This document shows, piece after piece, positions 20,540 to 29,494 of a stretch of DNA of 37,398 nt. The notes below the pieces were generated by a model. The model was not told where the DNA came from. It saw only the letters and a program-made list of their open reading frames with translations, and searched no databases. A program made the translations under genes and the position numbers. Each line of letters starts with the position of its first letter. Within the stretch, counting starts at the first letter, position 1. The stretch is from Hypsibius dujardini (taxonomy: Eukaryota > Tardigrada > Eutardigrada > Parachela > Hypsibiidae), in the NCBI GenBank assembly GCA_001579985.1, contig LRSR01012574.1, positions 1-37,398 of the forward strand. Direction: 5' to 3'.

Positions 20540-20786
20540 CTGCGACGTCCGATGCATCGGACGATACAGAGGGCGTTGCGGTAGCTGATATTGTTCAGAC
20601 GACCCGTTGTGCTTTTGAGGTAGCTACAGATTTGAAGCCCATGGACTAGCTGCGACATCCGATGCATCGAACGATACAGAGGGCGTTGCGGTGGTTGATA
20701 TTGTTCAGACGACCGGTTGTGCTTTTGAGGTAGCTACAGACTTGAAGCCCATGGACTAGCTGCGACATCCGATGCATCGGACCATG
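20457..20786. repeat. OXCT1: 110-bp triplication across the OXCT1 stop codon
   Basis: Three copies start at 20457, 20567 and 20677 with an exact 110-bp period and only a few substitutions each. Copy 1 is the last 80-odd coding bases plus the stop. Copies 2 and 3 repeat the same codons, stop included, in the 3' UTR. Each copy contains a GTCCGATGCATCGGAC-type palindrome after the stop. The first stop is intact, so the protein should be unaffected. Confidence 0.97.
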
Positions 20787-20826
20787 GCTATTTTCAGGCA
20801 GGTTTTATAAAGGAAGTTGGAACCGA

Positions 20827-20832
20827 TTTATT
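20827..20832 (-). other. SNX17: Possible SNX17 poly(A) signal (AATAAA)
   Basis: AATAAA on the minus strand about 283 bp after the SNX17 stop codon. It lies upstream of the OXCT1 signal on the other strand, so the two 3' UTRs may overlap. Confidence 0.4.
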
Positions 20833-20889
20833 GCCAATAACAGTTGACATTTGAAAAACATAGCACTACTGTCAACAGGGTAAAAAACT

Positions 20890-20895
20890 AATAAA
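20890..20895 (+). other. OXCT1: Possible OXCT1 poly(A) signal (AATAAA)
   Basis: AATAAA about 350 bp after the OXCT1 stop codon, just beyond the triplicated block. Confidence 0.5.
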
Positions 20896-21114
20896 CTAGC
20901 AAAAAGGAAGATTTGGTATAAAATACAAAAAACACTCAGATAGGAAGGAAGGTATTTAAATGCACAAATATTTAGATTTTCCATTTCCGGCTAAACACCC
21001 ATGTCATCAAATATTCTGTCACGCCAAAAGAATCTCAAGAGCAGAGTTCAATCATCTCAAGAGTCTGTACAGACAAACTGAGCACTAATCCGGGTTGAGT
21101 CTTTGGCCAGCCCA

Positions 21115-22759
21115 TCACAAATCTTCATCGCGAATCTCTTCGAAAGCTGAATTATTTCCGTTGCCCATATTGCGTGTCGTGACAATAACTGACAGTGTCT
21201 CGGACGTGCCGTTTTTACTTCCATCCGCTGAAGATCCGGTTTTCTTCCCACTGCTGCCGTCACCACCGACCGGACGATTGACTTTCAAACCGCGCTTCTG
21301 CAGCATCAACTCCTCTACCATGCTCTGCAGACATGAGCTGATCCAGATGGCCTCGTCCGAGTGAATGGTAATCCACTGCAACCTGTCGCGGCCCAGAAGG
21401 TATTCAAACATAATGGACATCTTATGGCCATGCGGGTGATCCGCGGAGTGGCCAATCTTGATGGTCTCGGAACTGCTGCTGCTGCACAGCCGCCAGCAAC
21501 GCATTCTGATCACCCGGAATACCGCTTCCTGCTTGACCTGGCCGTCCACCTTCAACGGACAGATGAGATCTTTCCCGGAGAGATACGGCGCGGTCGCGGT
21601 GTAAGAAGAAGGGTAATCGATCGTGGCGCCACTGGTGAAATGGAGGGAACCGTAGCCTTTAACGGACTGAGCAACTTGCACGAATTCCTTGCGGGAGCCT
21701 TTTTGCTGGAGAGATTCGAGGTGGCGTTTTTGGTCAACAGTGGGATGTGTCCAGCCGCGGTTGATGGCGTCCACGGCCTCGACGAAGAGGAGATTGGTCC
21801 CGACCCGGGAATGTGACTCGAGGATTTCGGAATCGTAGGAAGAGTCCTATTGTTAACGACATGACGAACCATTAATTAAACCGGTTAAGTAAGAAGCGGA
21901 ATCGTGTCTGAACTTTTGAACAGTTCTGTCTATTTTTCAATATCGTTTTAGAATTTAGAGAGAAATTATTAAGCACTTAATTTCAGGCAGAATCCATTAC
22001 CAGTTACCAATTCATGTAACATAAAAGGATCCTTACCCAATAATTTTTTCGTATAACAATCCGCATACCACCGGAAGATGCCATAATTCCCTTCGTCGCT
22101 GACCCAACTGATCCCTTCGTCGCTGACCCAACTGATCCCTTCGTCGAGCGACCAATAATGCCTCCCACCGGTGTCGGCTCCTCCGCATTGGTCTTCACCA
22201 CGGCAAACGGCACTTCGAACGGCGCAAGCTTCTTGAACAGCGTGCACCTTCCATTCTCTTCCACCGCGACGAAGAGCGCGAAAAAGTTGACCAACTCGAT
22301 CGGCAACTTCAGCTCCTGCCCCACCAACTGCAACAGCTCCTCGCAGCTCACTTTCGGATCGACGGTCAAGTCGACAGCGTTGCCGTTCAAAAGATAGACG
22401 GAATAACGGCCGGGCTCATCAAAGTCCTCCCCGCAAGCACGTAGCTGAATTTTTCTCATAAATTCCTGAAAGATCGGCGACTGGAGAATGTTGACGCTCT
22501 GGCCCAGATTCTGCATGTACTTCTCTAGACTGTGTCGTCGACCGGACAGTTCCGCGGCCGACAGGTTGAACAACTTCTTCGGCGGGAATGCTGGCAACTC
22601 GGCGGCCGGGTAGACTGCACGGAGGCTTTCGTGGAGGTCGAAAAACTCCCGATAACGCACGGTTCCGTGGAAAGTTCCGTTGCAGTAAAGTCGGTATGAC
22701 GTGTAGGATGAGCCGTAGGCGTCCAGCAACTCCTCCGTCTCACCGATCGCGAAATGCAT
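21115..22759 (-). CDS. SNX17: Sorting nexin 17 (PX-FERM protein)
   Basis: Two exons, 22759-22037 and 21846-21115, join in phase 0 to give 484 residues (human 470). SNX17 sits on early endosomes, binds NPxY cargo tails such as LRP1 and integrins through its FERM-like F3 lobe, and works with Retriever to recycle them. Residues 1-110 are the PX domain (MHFAIGETEELLDAYGSSYT, LPAFPPKKLFNLS, RRHSLEKYMQNLGQ). The FERM-like module follows (YSVYLLNGNAVDLTV, MRIVIRKNYW, then RMRCWRLCSS, FEYLLGRDRLQWITIHSDEA, ISSCLQSMVEELM). The terminus NSAFEEIRDEDL matches the conserved C-terminal peptide, which in vertebrates contacts the Retriever complex. A 24-bp repeat (SVGSATKG units) lengthens a loop before KNYW. 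Convergent with OXCT1. Confidence 0.97.
22083..22147. repeat. SNX17: 24-bp direct repeat within the SNX17 coding sequence
   Basis: CTTCGTCGCTGACCCAACTG-type units repeat with a 24-bp period, nearly three times. They encode SVGSATKG repeats in a loop between F-lobe strands. The frame is kept. Confidence 0.85.
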
Positions 22760-22790
22760 GACTGCAGTCTAATCTAAGTGATTCTCGCAC

Positions 22791-22857
22791 GGTGCTCTCA
22801 ATCAAGTGTGGTGGTGCATCACGGTGCTCTCAATCAAGTGTGGTGATGCATCATGAC
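22791..22857. repeat. 32-bp direct duplication upstream of SNX17
   Basis: ACGGTGCTCTCAATCAAGTG followed by TGGTGGTGCATC occurs twice head to tail (about 22791 and 22823), immediately upstream of the SNX17 start. Short repeats of CGATTCACAATA follow at about 22890-22925. Confidence 0.85.
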
Positions 22858-22931
22858 AGGAAGACCGTCGCGTAGACCGCACGAATAGATTCACAATACG
22901 ATTCACGTTACGATTCACAATACGTGAATTG

Positions 22932-23436
22932 TCAATGGGAACGGTGGCACTCTTTCAGATCGGCGTAGTTGATACGGTGCAGTGAGGTCAGATGGGTCTC
23001 AAAGTCTGTTAAATTTGAAGGAAAGATAACAAACAGACCTGAAACAACAGAAACTAAAAGTTCGAAGAATCTGTCGGGCATCTCCAGCAGTGGCGTGATG
23101 GTTGATTGCTAGATGGTAAGTTAGTGACCATAATCTCAAAAAGAAGTAGGCGTTGCGCCTACCTACTATGTACGTTCTCACCTCGTAGAAGTAGGCGTAC
23201 GGATTCAAGAAATCAACAATCTTCACATCCGGGAATTACAAATTCCGTTTCCGTTAAAGATATCCGTGTAACGGTAGAACATAAAAGGTTACATAAAAAG
23301 CTAGCCCTTTTATGATCGCGGCCGTCGCGGTTGACTCAGGAAGCAAAGTGGTGCGAAAACTGATAAGATAACGATTTAGGATATGAAGAACGGTGGCATA
23401 TTCGCGTCTCTTGTCGTTACCGTGACATTGAAAATA
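22932..23436 (-). CDS. Unrecognised minus-strand exon chain (3' part of a gene)
   Basis: Three exon-like blocks join in phase 0. The upstream block is open from 23436 down to 23293 (REYATVLHILNRYLISFR, AAIIKGLAFY, donor GTAACC). A 39-nt block lies at 23220-23182 (IVDFLNPYAYFYE, donor GTGAGA). The terminal block is 23108-22932 (QSTITPLLEMPDRFFELLVS, FVIFPSNLTDFETHLTSLH, RINYADLKECHRSH, stop). The composition is protein-like, with a hydrophobic stretch around LLVSVVSGLFVIFP that could be a membrane segment. I do not recognise the family and found no start codon or upstream exons. The acceptor before the middle block (GTGAAG) lacks a pyrimidine tract. It could instead be two unrelated exons or a relic. 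The stop is about 170 bp upstream of the SNX17 start, in the same orientation. Confidence 0.4.
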
Positions 23437-23618
23437 TCACATGAGAGAATAATAATTTTAATTCGTGGCGTCTGAAATTTCAAACTCTCAGAATGAATTC
23501 AGTTCTGAATGAACCATCTACGGCAACCAACCACGCTGGAAAGTAGCTTGAGAAAAACGGACTTGTCAAACAATTCACTGAATTCAGCAACAACATTCCA
23601 GAGGCAGTACGGACTACG

Positions 23619-23776
23619 GAGTACTACCGTACGCTCGCGATCTCAAGGGGCAGCTAAGCGCCGCCTCAGTGCAGAACATACACACACACCGGTCTAAATA
23701 TACGGCGCAAGGCGGGCGGAATGCACGCCTAGGGCAAAAAAGTGCCCCTTGAGATCGCGAGCGTACGGTAGTACTC
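23619..23776. mobile_element. MITE with 34-nt perfect terminal inverted repeats
   Basis: GAGTACTACCGTACGCTCGC and the following bases at 23619-23652 are repeated in inverted orientation at 23743-23776. A TA target duplication is plausible within AGTACT. The interior (about 90 nt) carries GCTAAGCGCCGCCTC. A diverged relative lies at about 6370-6656. Confidence 0.85.
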
Positions 23777-23790
23777 GTATACTTTGCCAA

Positions 23791-24133
23791 TATGAGGGAA
23801 GGGCCCTGGAATGGGCCACTTGAATTTCCGTACCCTGGAATGGGCCACCGGGCGACAGGGGGCGCTCTGTCGCAAATTAATGGAAAACAGATCAGTCACG
23901 GCATAGTCAGCGTCCTCTATAGTGAGCTGTTTCCAACTGTCCAATCATTTCGTTTTTTAACATGTTTTCATTTTTTTTTTTCAAATATGATACACGTTTC
24001 CCGGGTTATCGATTATTTCCTGTCTTTTCGAACCTTGATAATAGCCAAAACTTGTGTGGAAGTTGTGATTCGAGGGTGGCCCATTCCAGTGTACTGGAAA
24101 GTCAGGTGGTCCATTCCAGTGCCCTTACCTCAT
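23791..24133. mobile_element. MITE-like element with ~53-nt terminal inverted repeats
   Basis: The left arm (about 23791-23849) and right arm (about 24075-24133) are inverted, diverged copies. Each arm contains the motif CTGGAATGGGCCAC twice. The interior is about 225 bp and holds a T-rich run and a CTCF-like site. It lies directly beside the previous element, so one may have inserted next to the other. Confidence 0.75.
23852..23866 (+). promoter_or_regulatory. CTCF-like core motif
   Basis: GCGACAGGGGGCGCT matches the CTCF core and lies just inside the left arm of a MITE-like element, between SNX17 and WDR24. Confidence 0.33.
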
Positions 24134-24692
24134 TCTCATTTACTAGTCCAGTACTCACGTAATAAGTCGCGCGGTCCTGTGATAGGTTGATTGACGACAA
24201 CCCACTGCTCACAATAAATAAACCTACACCCTCTACTACGATGAATATAAAGACCAGTAGGTGCAGCACCTGCTCAGTTTCGATAGAGTCCCGTGAAATA
24301 AGGACTGGCCGAATTAGCAAACTTTCAACGTGGGAGATTCCACCGTAACTTCGCATCCGCTTGTGTACGGGTCGATATGTAAAACGTACGTGCCAGCTGT
24401 TTTGCGGTCAGTTCTCTTCTCAATTTAATCGAAATGAGAAGGGAAACTGAAGCGGTGCTTTCTTTGTCGGTGGCGAAATCGCCACCCCCTTCTGGTATGG
24501 CGTTGTTACAGAGCATAGCAGGGGGCAATGATTTTTTACACAATGCGTCCGTTCCGTTGCGATTCCATCCAAGCTGAACCTTCGGTGTGGCTCTTCTCAA
24601 GTGGTAGAAGCTCATCTTCTTCACAGTCAGAAAACAGATAAAAAAGAAAAATAAATCAAAAACGAACTACCAAATTAATAAAATAAAAAGTC
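24134..24692. other. Intergenic between the MITE cluster and the WDR24 3' end
   Basis: Minus-strand frames of 84 and 99 codons overlap here (one has a hydrophobic stretch near LLVFIFIVVEGVGLFIV), but they do not join in phase and match nothing I know. The WDR24 3' UTR probably covers the right end. Confidence 0.4.
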
Positions 24693-27600
24693 TCAAATAA
24701 ATTCACAGTAGTGTCCGCAAGAGCCCGTGGGACACTGCAAGGAATGACGGAACCACTGCTCCATATGCTCCAAATGACCGCCATGCTGACAACCCTGGCA
24801 CCAGACGTAGAGCCCGCGCACGGGAAGCTGACATATGCTGCAACAGTTGGTCAACTTTTTACAGTTCGTGCAGTACCAACTGGTCTTGTGGAGGTGCTTG
24901 CCGCAGTTGTTACAGCTGGTATAGACTGTAGTCGACTGCTGGTTCAGTTCGCCGACGGCGGACACATGAGACAGTTTAATCACCTCGTTGGCCACCGTGA
25001 AGAGTTGGAAGTGTGAGAGCAAGTCTGAAAGAAAAGTCCGAGTTTGAACTGTTGGAAGAACCATTTCAGAAAGCAGAAATCAATGATCCGCAGATAGGCA
25101 GGCAGAGAGAATATGAGTACAGGACAGCAAGAAGAAACTTCCGCTGAATCAATCTCGCAAGGAAGTAGTCTCACCGATATAGTCAAGCATCCATGCTTCC
25201 AGTAGAGCCTCCTTAAAATGGCTTCTGATTCTTTCCCCAAGAACCAGTATCAGACTGACGGCCGTTTGTGGATCGCCTTGTTCGGCATAGAAGTGCACAG
25301 TCTCCTGAACGAGTTGACTAAAGTCAAGCGTCGGTCCTCGGGTCAGCAGGGCAGTCATGGAGCCGAAGCGAAGAGCATCTTCGTAGCTGTGATCATCAGG
25401 ACCGAGGGAGCCACTTCGATTCCGATCGCGATTGATGTCTTTCGTGGCTAGTCCGTCGATGTGCGAGTCGGACCTGTCGGGGAGTTCGTGGCGCAGTTGA
25501 AACCCTTCCGTCTGCAACTGCCACGCATCTTCGTCCACCATGGTCTCCACACCGGTAAAGGGCGTATCGACTTCCTCAAACACGGTCTGCTCGTTGAAAA
25601 GAAAATCTCCCGCATTGCCGCTGGTTGGCTCCATGGCGAGCGAAGGCTCTCTTGTGGAAAGATTGCGAGTATTTCTATGAAAGATATTGTCGGAGTACGG
25701 GGCCTCAGATGTAGCATCGTCAAAGCGAAGAACATGGAGCAGCTCCTCGCGTCGTCCCTCTAAAACATACAAGAACCAAAATACTCATCAATAACACTTC
25801 GATTACTTCAATTCAGGCTTGCCTGCCTCCCTATCTGTCTGTCTATTTGCCTGTCTGTCTATCTGCCTGTTTGCTGTCTGCCTGCCTGCCTGCCTGCATG
25901 TCTCTATCTGCCTGTCAGTCTGTCGAACTGTTTCGTTATATTTTGTCTACCCCGGAAATCATTACCGCTGAGATGTCGCTGCGATACTCTGTTGTCACCA
26001 GAGGAATGGCCACTCTTTTGGTTTCTATTGTTATCACTGGACGCGTAAAGGAATCCCACAATACGCCAAACTTGAGCAACTTGATTCCGCCCGTTGCGTT
26101 CAGCCACGTCCGCGTTATTGGCACAAAGTTCGGCGACTGAGCGGCCGTATAGCAAGTACCCCTTTGCCGATTCCACAAACCACTCCATCGACAAGCTCTG
26201 AAACCATAATGAGAGAAAAAATGAAAGAAGCACAGAAACAGAAGAGCATTTTAGGGCTACCAGAGTCGTTTGTCCTACCGGGACATCCTCATACGGGTAC
26301 AACAGCAGCTTGCTGGTTGCGTTGAGTCGAAACTCCTCCGCTATGCTGAGCTCCTCCTTAAACATATTTTGCAGCTTCTGCTTGCCGCTCTTCCTCCCGT
26401 ATCCTTGGAGGATGCGGTTGCTGCACGCCAGCGCCAAGTCACCGGAGCTGCCAATGTCCAGACCAACTGGGTTCAGCTTATCAGCCGGACGACAGGCGTC
26501 TTTGGTGACAAACTGGCTCAGCAAGCCGTCTCTAGAGCCGCTAATTATGATATTCGGGTCCAATTTCCAGACCAAGCAAGTGACCAGATCCGTTTGCTTC
26601 TCGAATGAAGCGAAGGGCACAAATGGGCGGCGAAGATCCCAGATCTACCGAGAAAATGGAACATTTGCACAAACTCAACACCATTCACAAGTAAGAATAA
26701 TAAATTCGCGAAAAACATATTGTGATGGAGTGGAATTACACTGATGCTGAAATCCGTCGTCAGTGCAGTACTGGCGATATGAGTGTCATGACCAGGCCGC
26801 CATGCAATGCAGCCCGTCGGGGCGATCGTTGAAACTGTATATTCCAGTGAAGGATTCTTGTTCTCCAAGATGTTCCACACTTTGATGCACTTGTCACGAC
26901 CGCATGTGGCCAGGAGAGTCTTATCCGTCGGATGGAAGTGAGACTGAAACACCGGACCGGCGTGGCAGGTGAATTCTCGCACGCAGGTGTCAGCATTCTA
27001 AACATGAATAATAAGCATTGACATGGACATCTACTGTACAATAGTGCATGACAAGAGTGCGGTAAGAATATCCAAGAGTATAACAACACTGACCCGCATG
27101 TCAAAAATCTGAACATTTCCGTTTTCCAGGCAGACTACAAACTCAAAGTACTGATGGGGACTAAACCGCACATCCCGTACGGCTTCTTCACTGCAAAGAC
27201 ATAGGCGCTCAAGGTCACTAGACGGTGCAAGTAAGCAAACCGGATGCTACGGGACAGTTCGGGACATACACACGTGACAAAAACCTTGCACTGACCGAAT
27301 CAAGCACTTCAACTCGACGGCTCTCTACAACAGCCATGCAACGAGTGTAATGGCTTAACTCGGTTAGCGCAAAGTTTTTTGTCATGTGTGTACCATCTAA
27401 AAATTGTGCAATGCTCCCGATTTCGTAAGTCAAACAGGATCGCTGAGGCGTCTTGCGAACCACTCAACAGAGAGTGCACTTCAGTGGGATGGAAGCAAAC
27501 TCGATTAGCAGTGCGCCTGTGTTCTGTGAAGATCATATCTGGAAACAGAAGCAATAATGTACTTTGAGCGAAAAATAGCGTTTCTTACACATCGATTCGT

Positions 27601-28784
27601 ATTTTTATGATTCCAATTTAAGCAGAAACAGTTGTATTTAAAGTTCAAAGCCGCTGCTTCGATAATTAGAACTATCTTTTATGTAAGAAAATGAGAGATT
27701 GCCGAAAAGCTTTAGCTGATGCTAAACGTAGCGCCGTCGGGGTTACTCTTATTGGCCGCTGCCCTAATTTCCAACAACACTCTCACTAACTAGCTACGGC
27801 AACACAGCAAGGGGCCAACTGTCGAAAGTAAAATAGATAAATCAATCAATCAATCAATCAATCAATCAACCAGCCAGCCAGCCAGCCACTAGAGATCCAA
27901 ATAAATTACTGGGCATTACTGACTCTCACGATTATAACGGTCGGTTTTTTACCCCGGGTGTGCACAACTGCGTGTGCGTGTGCGTGTGCGTGTGTGCACC
28001 GAGGCGCGTGTGACAGAGGCGTGGCTAAACCGACCGTTATAATTGTGAGAGTAGACTATGTTAGGGTAAGACGAACCTTGCTTCACTACAGCATTCATGG
28101 ACAAATTCCAAATGGCAACCGCTCCCGTCGTTGTTGACGATGCTAAGATATTCTCTGTAAATGCAGAGAACAGGTCGCCGCTAAAGCTACGCTTAAAGCT
28201 TAAAGCTTAAAAACATGTGAACAGTGAAGTGTTCCTCGGTTCCTCCACTCTAATGCGAAACAACAGATCAATCAATCGGACGAACCGTCATTAAGATTCC
28301 AGGCCACATCCGTGCACTGGCCGCCCAGCTGATTCGTCGGGTTGGATCGATTGTTATTAGAAAAACGCAAGCTCTCTTGCTCGACGAAGCCATTTTCGTT
28401 GATGCTAAAAATCCGCAACACTGGAAGAAAGCATACACAGCGGTTTCGGTTTAATGACACACTATTTTGACTGATTGCCACTCATAGATCGATTGATTTG
28501 ATCGAATGTTAAAAATCAAAAAAACAATCAGCCGATCAATCGATGGTGAATCAGGAAGGACGAATTTAATAGCATTCCTCCTTACGATTTCTCCCAGCTG
28601 CTACTACTTGAGTGCCAGCGCGGTTTAGAGCTCTGAAAAATTCAGCATCCGAATTAGCTCAGGCGAACACGTTTTCGTACTCTGCGAGGGCTATCTTTAC
28701 GCACACTGCTTTGATTGGGCTCTCCAAATTGATGGAAAAAGATGAGGCCTTTGAATCGGCTCCAATATCCATGGCGGTCGCCAT
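24693..28784 (-). CDS. WDR24: WDR24, WD-repeat/RING subunit of GATOR2
   Basis: Eleven exons in transcript order: 28784-28705, 28632-28586, 28420-28286, 28154-28077, 27538-27394, 27190-27094, 26997-26740, 26644-26279, 26197-25966, 25759-25175, 25024-24693. They close at 784 residues (human 790). GATOR2 at the lysosome relieves GATOR1 inhibition of TORC1 when amino acids are present. The N-terminal beta propeller is clear: WNLNDENILASSTTTGAVAI, EHRRTANRVCFHPTEVHSLL, EAVRDVRFSPHQYFEF, HPTDKTLLATCGRDKCIKVW and IWDLRRPFVPFASFEK. The middle holds ERNGRNQVAQVW and HFYAEQGDPQTAVSLILVLG. The C-terminal RING has paired cysteines (SCNNCGKHL, WYCTNCKK, CCSICQLP) and the signature YVWCQGCQHGGHLEHM. The first donor (28704) is inferred from phase and homology. 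Exon 6 has a second acceptor about 24 nt upstream in the same phase. A MITE abuts the exon-5 donor. Confidence 0.95.
25815..25925. repeat. (CTGT/CTGC)n array in a WDR24 intron
   Basis: Imperfect tetranucleotide array in the intron 25760-25965. Confidence 0.9.
27267..27392. mobile_element. TA-flanked MITE in a WDR24 intron
   Basis: Arms 27267-27316 and 27342-27392 are inverted copies (TACACACGTGACAAAAACCT against TACACACATGACAAAAAACT). TA lies at both outer ends. Related in sequence and length to the element at 11538-11656 (shared CTAACCGA-TCARGC block). One end lies at the 5' splice site of WDR24 exon 5, whose last base is 27394. Confidence 0.85.
27917..28058. mobile_element. MITE in a WDR24 intron
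   Basis: Arms ACTCTCACGATTATAACGGT (from 27922) and its inverted match ending at 28052 (GTTATAATTGTGAGAGT). The interior has GCGTGTGCGTGTGC repeats and CCCGGGTG near one arm and AGGCGTGG near the other, as in the element at 35512-35680. A (ATCA)n run at 27838-27870 lies just upstream. Confidence 0.8.
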
Positions 28785-29494
28785 CACATAATTCGCTAAA
28801 CTTCAATTTCTAATACGAAAACCATGAAAATGATCGCGGACCTATTCATCTACAGCGAATGTGAAAGTTACACTTGTGCCAGTAAGAAAAGAAAGATGAA
28901 CGTGCCAGCGAAACCAAATTAATAAAACATTGTAATAAACCAAAACAGCTGAGTACTGTATTACCGCGATAGATAGCGACAGCGTACGAGCTGTGGAACG
29001 TTAAATCGGCCGCACGGCGCTTGTGCTGTGTGTACGGTGCACAAAGCCCGTGCACACGTTCCATTCCAGTACGACTGTCGCTATCTATCGCGGAAATACA
29101 GTACAGTACGAGCATAGTAAACGCAGATTTAATAGTATACTTGTACGAGGACGGTGATACGTGGGCTTAATCTTGGGCTGACTGATTTAAAGCCGTTTTA
29201 ACTCCTACGCAGCACAATAGGTTAGTTTGAGTTAGAATGGCTGTAACAGAGTCAATGCAAGGTTTTGGCCACGTGTGTGCCAGTGTGTCTGACTCTCTGT
29301 CAAACAGCTGATGTGAAAACCACAATCAAGCAGGCGGTGTTGAAGTCAAACGCGAGAGGCGATTTTCGCACTGGTAAAGTCGATGGTCTCATTCCAAAAA
29401 ATAAATATCCGGTAGGATTTTCGTTTGTTCAATTATCCCGACAAATTTTGGCCTCCGTTGCAACTTTTAAAAATCGCTCTTTGTTTCAAGAAAA
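28785..29494. promoter_or_regulatory. Head-to-head promoter region of WDR24 and SKI2
   Basis: About 710 bp between divergent start codons. A MITE occupies 28954-29103. No TATA or other core element is clear, and 5' ends are not visible from sequence. Any shared regulation of the two genes is inference from spacing. Confidence 0.45.
28954..29103. mobile_element. TA-flanked MITE in the WDR24/SKI2 promoter region
   Basis: Left arm TACTGTATTACCGCGATAGA continuing TAGCGACA, right arm its inverted match ending TACAGTA at 29103. TA occurs at both ends. The inner arms extend to TGGAACG. The termini (CTGTATTACCGCG) resemble those of the element at 35512-35680 (CTGTACTGCCGCG). Confidence 0.85.

Noticed and set aside
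24325-24624. 99-codon minus-strand frame upstream of the WDR24 3' end
   Set aside because: No homology or splice partner in phase; overlaps another equally anonymous frame.
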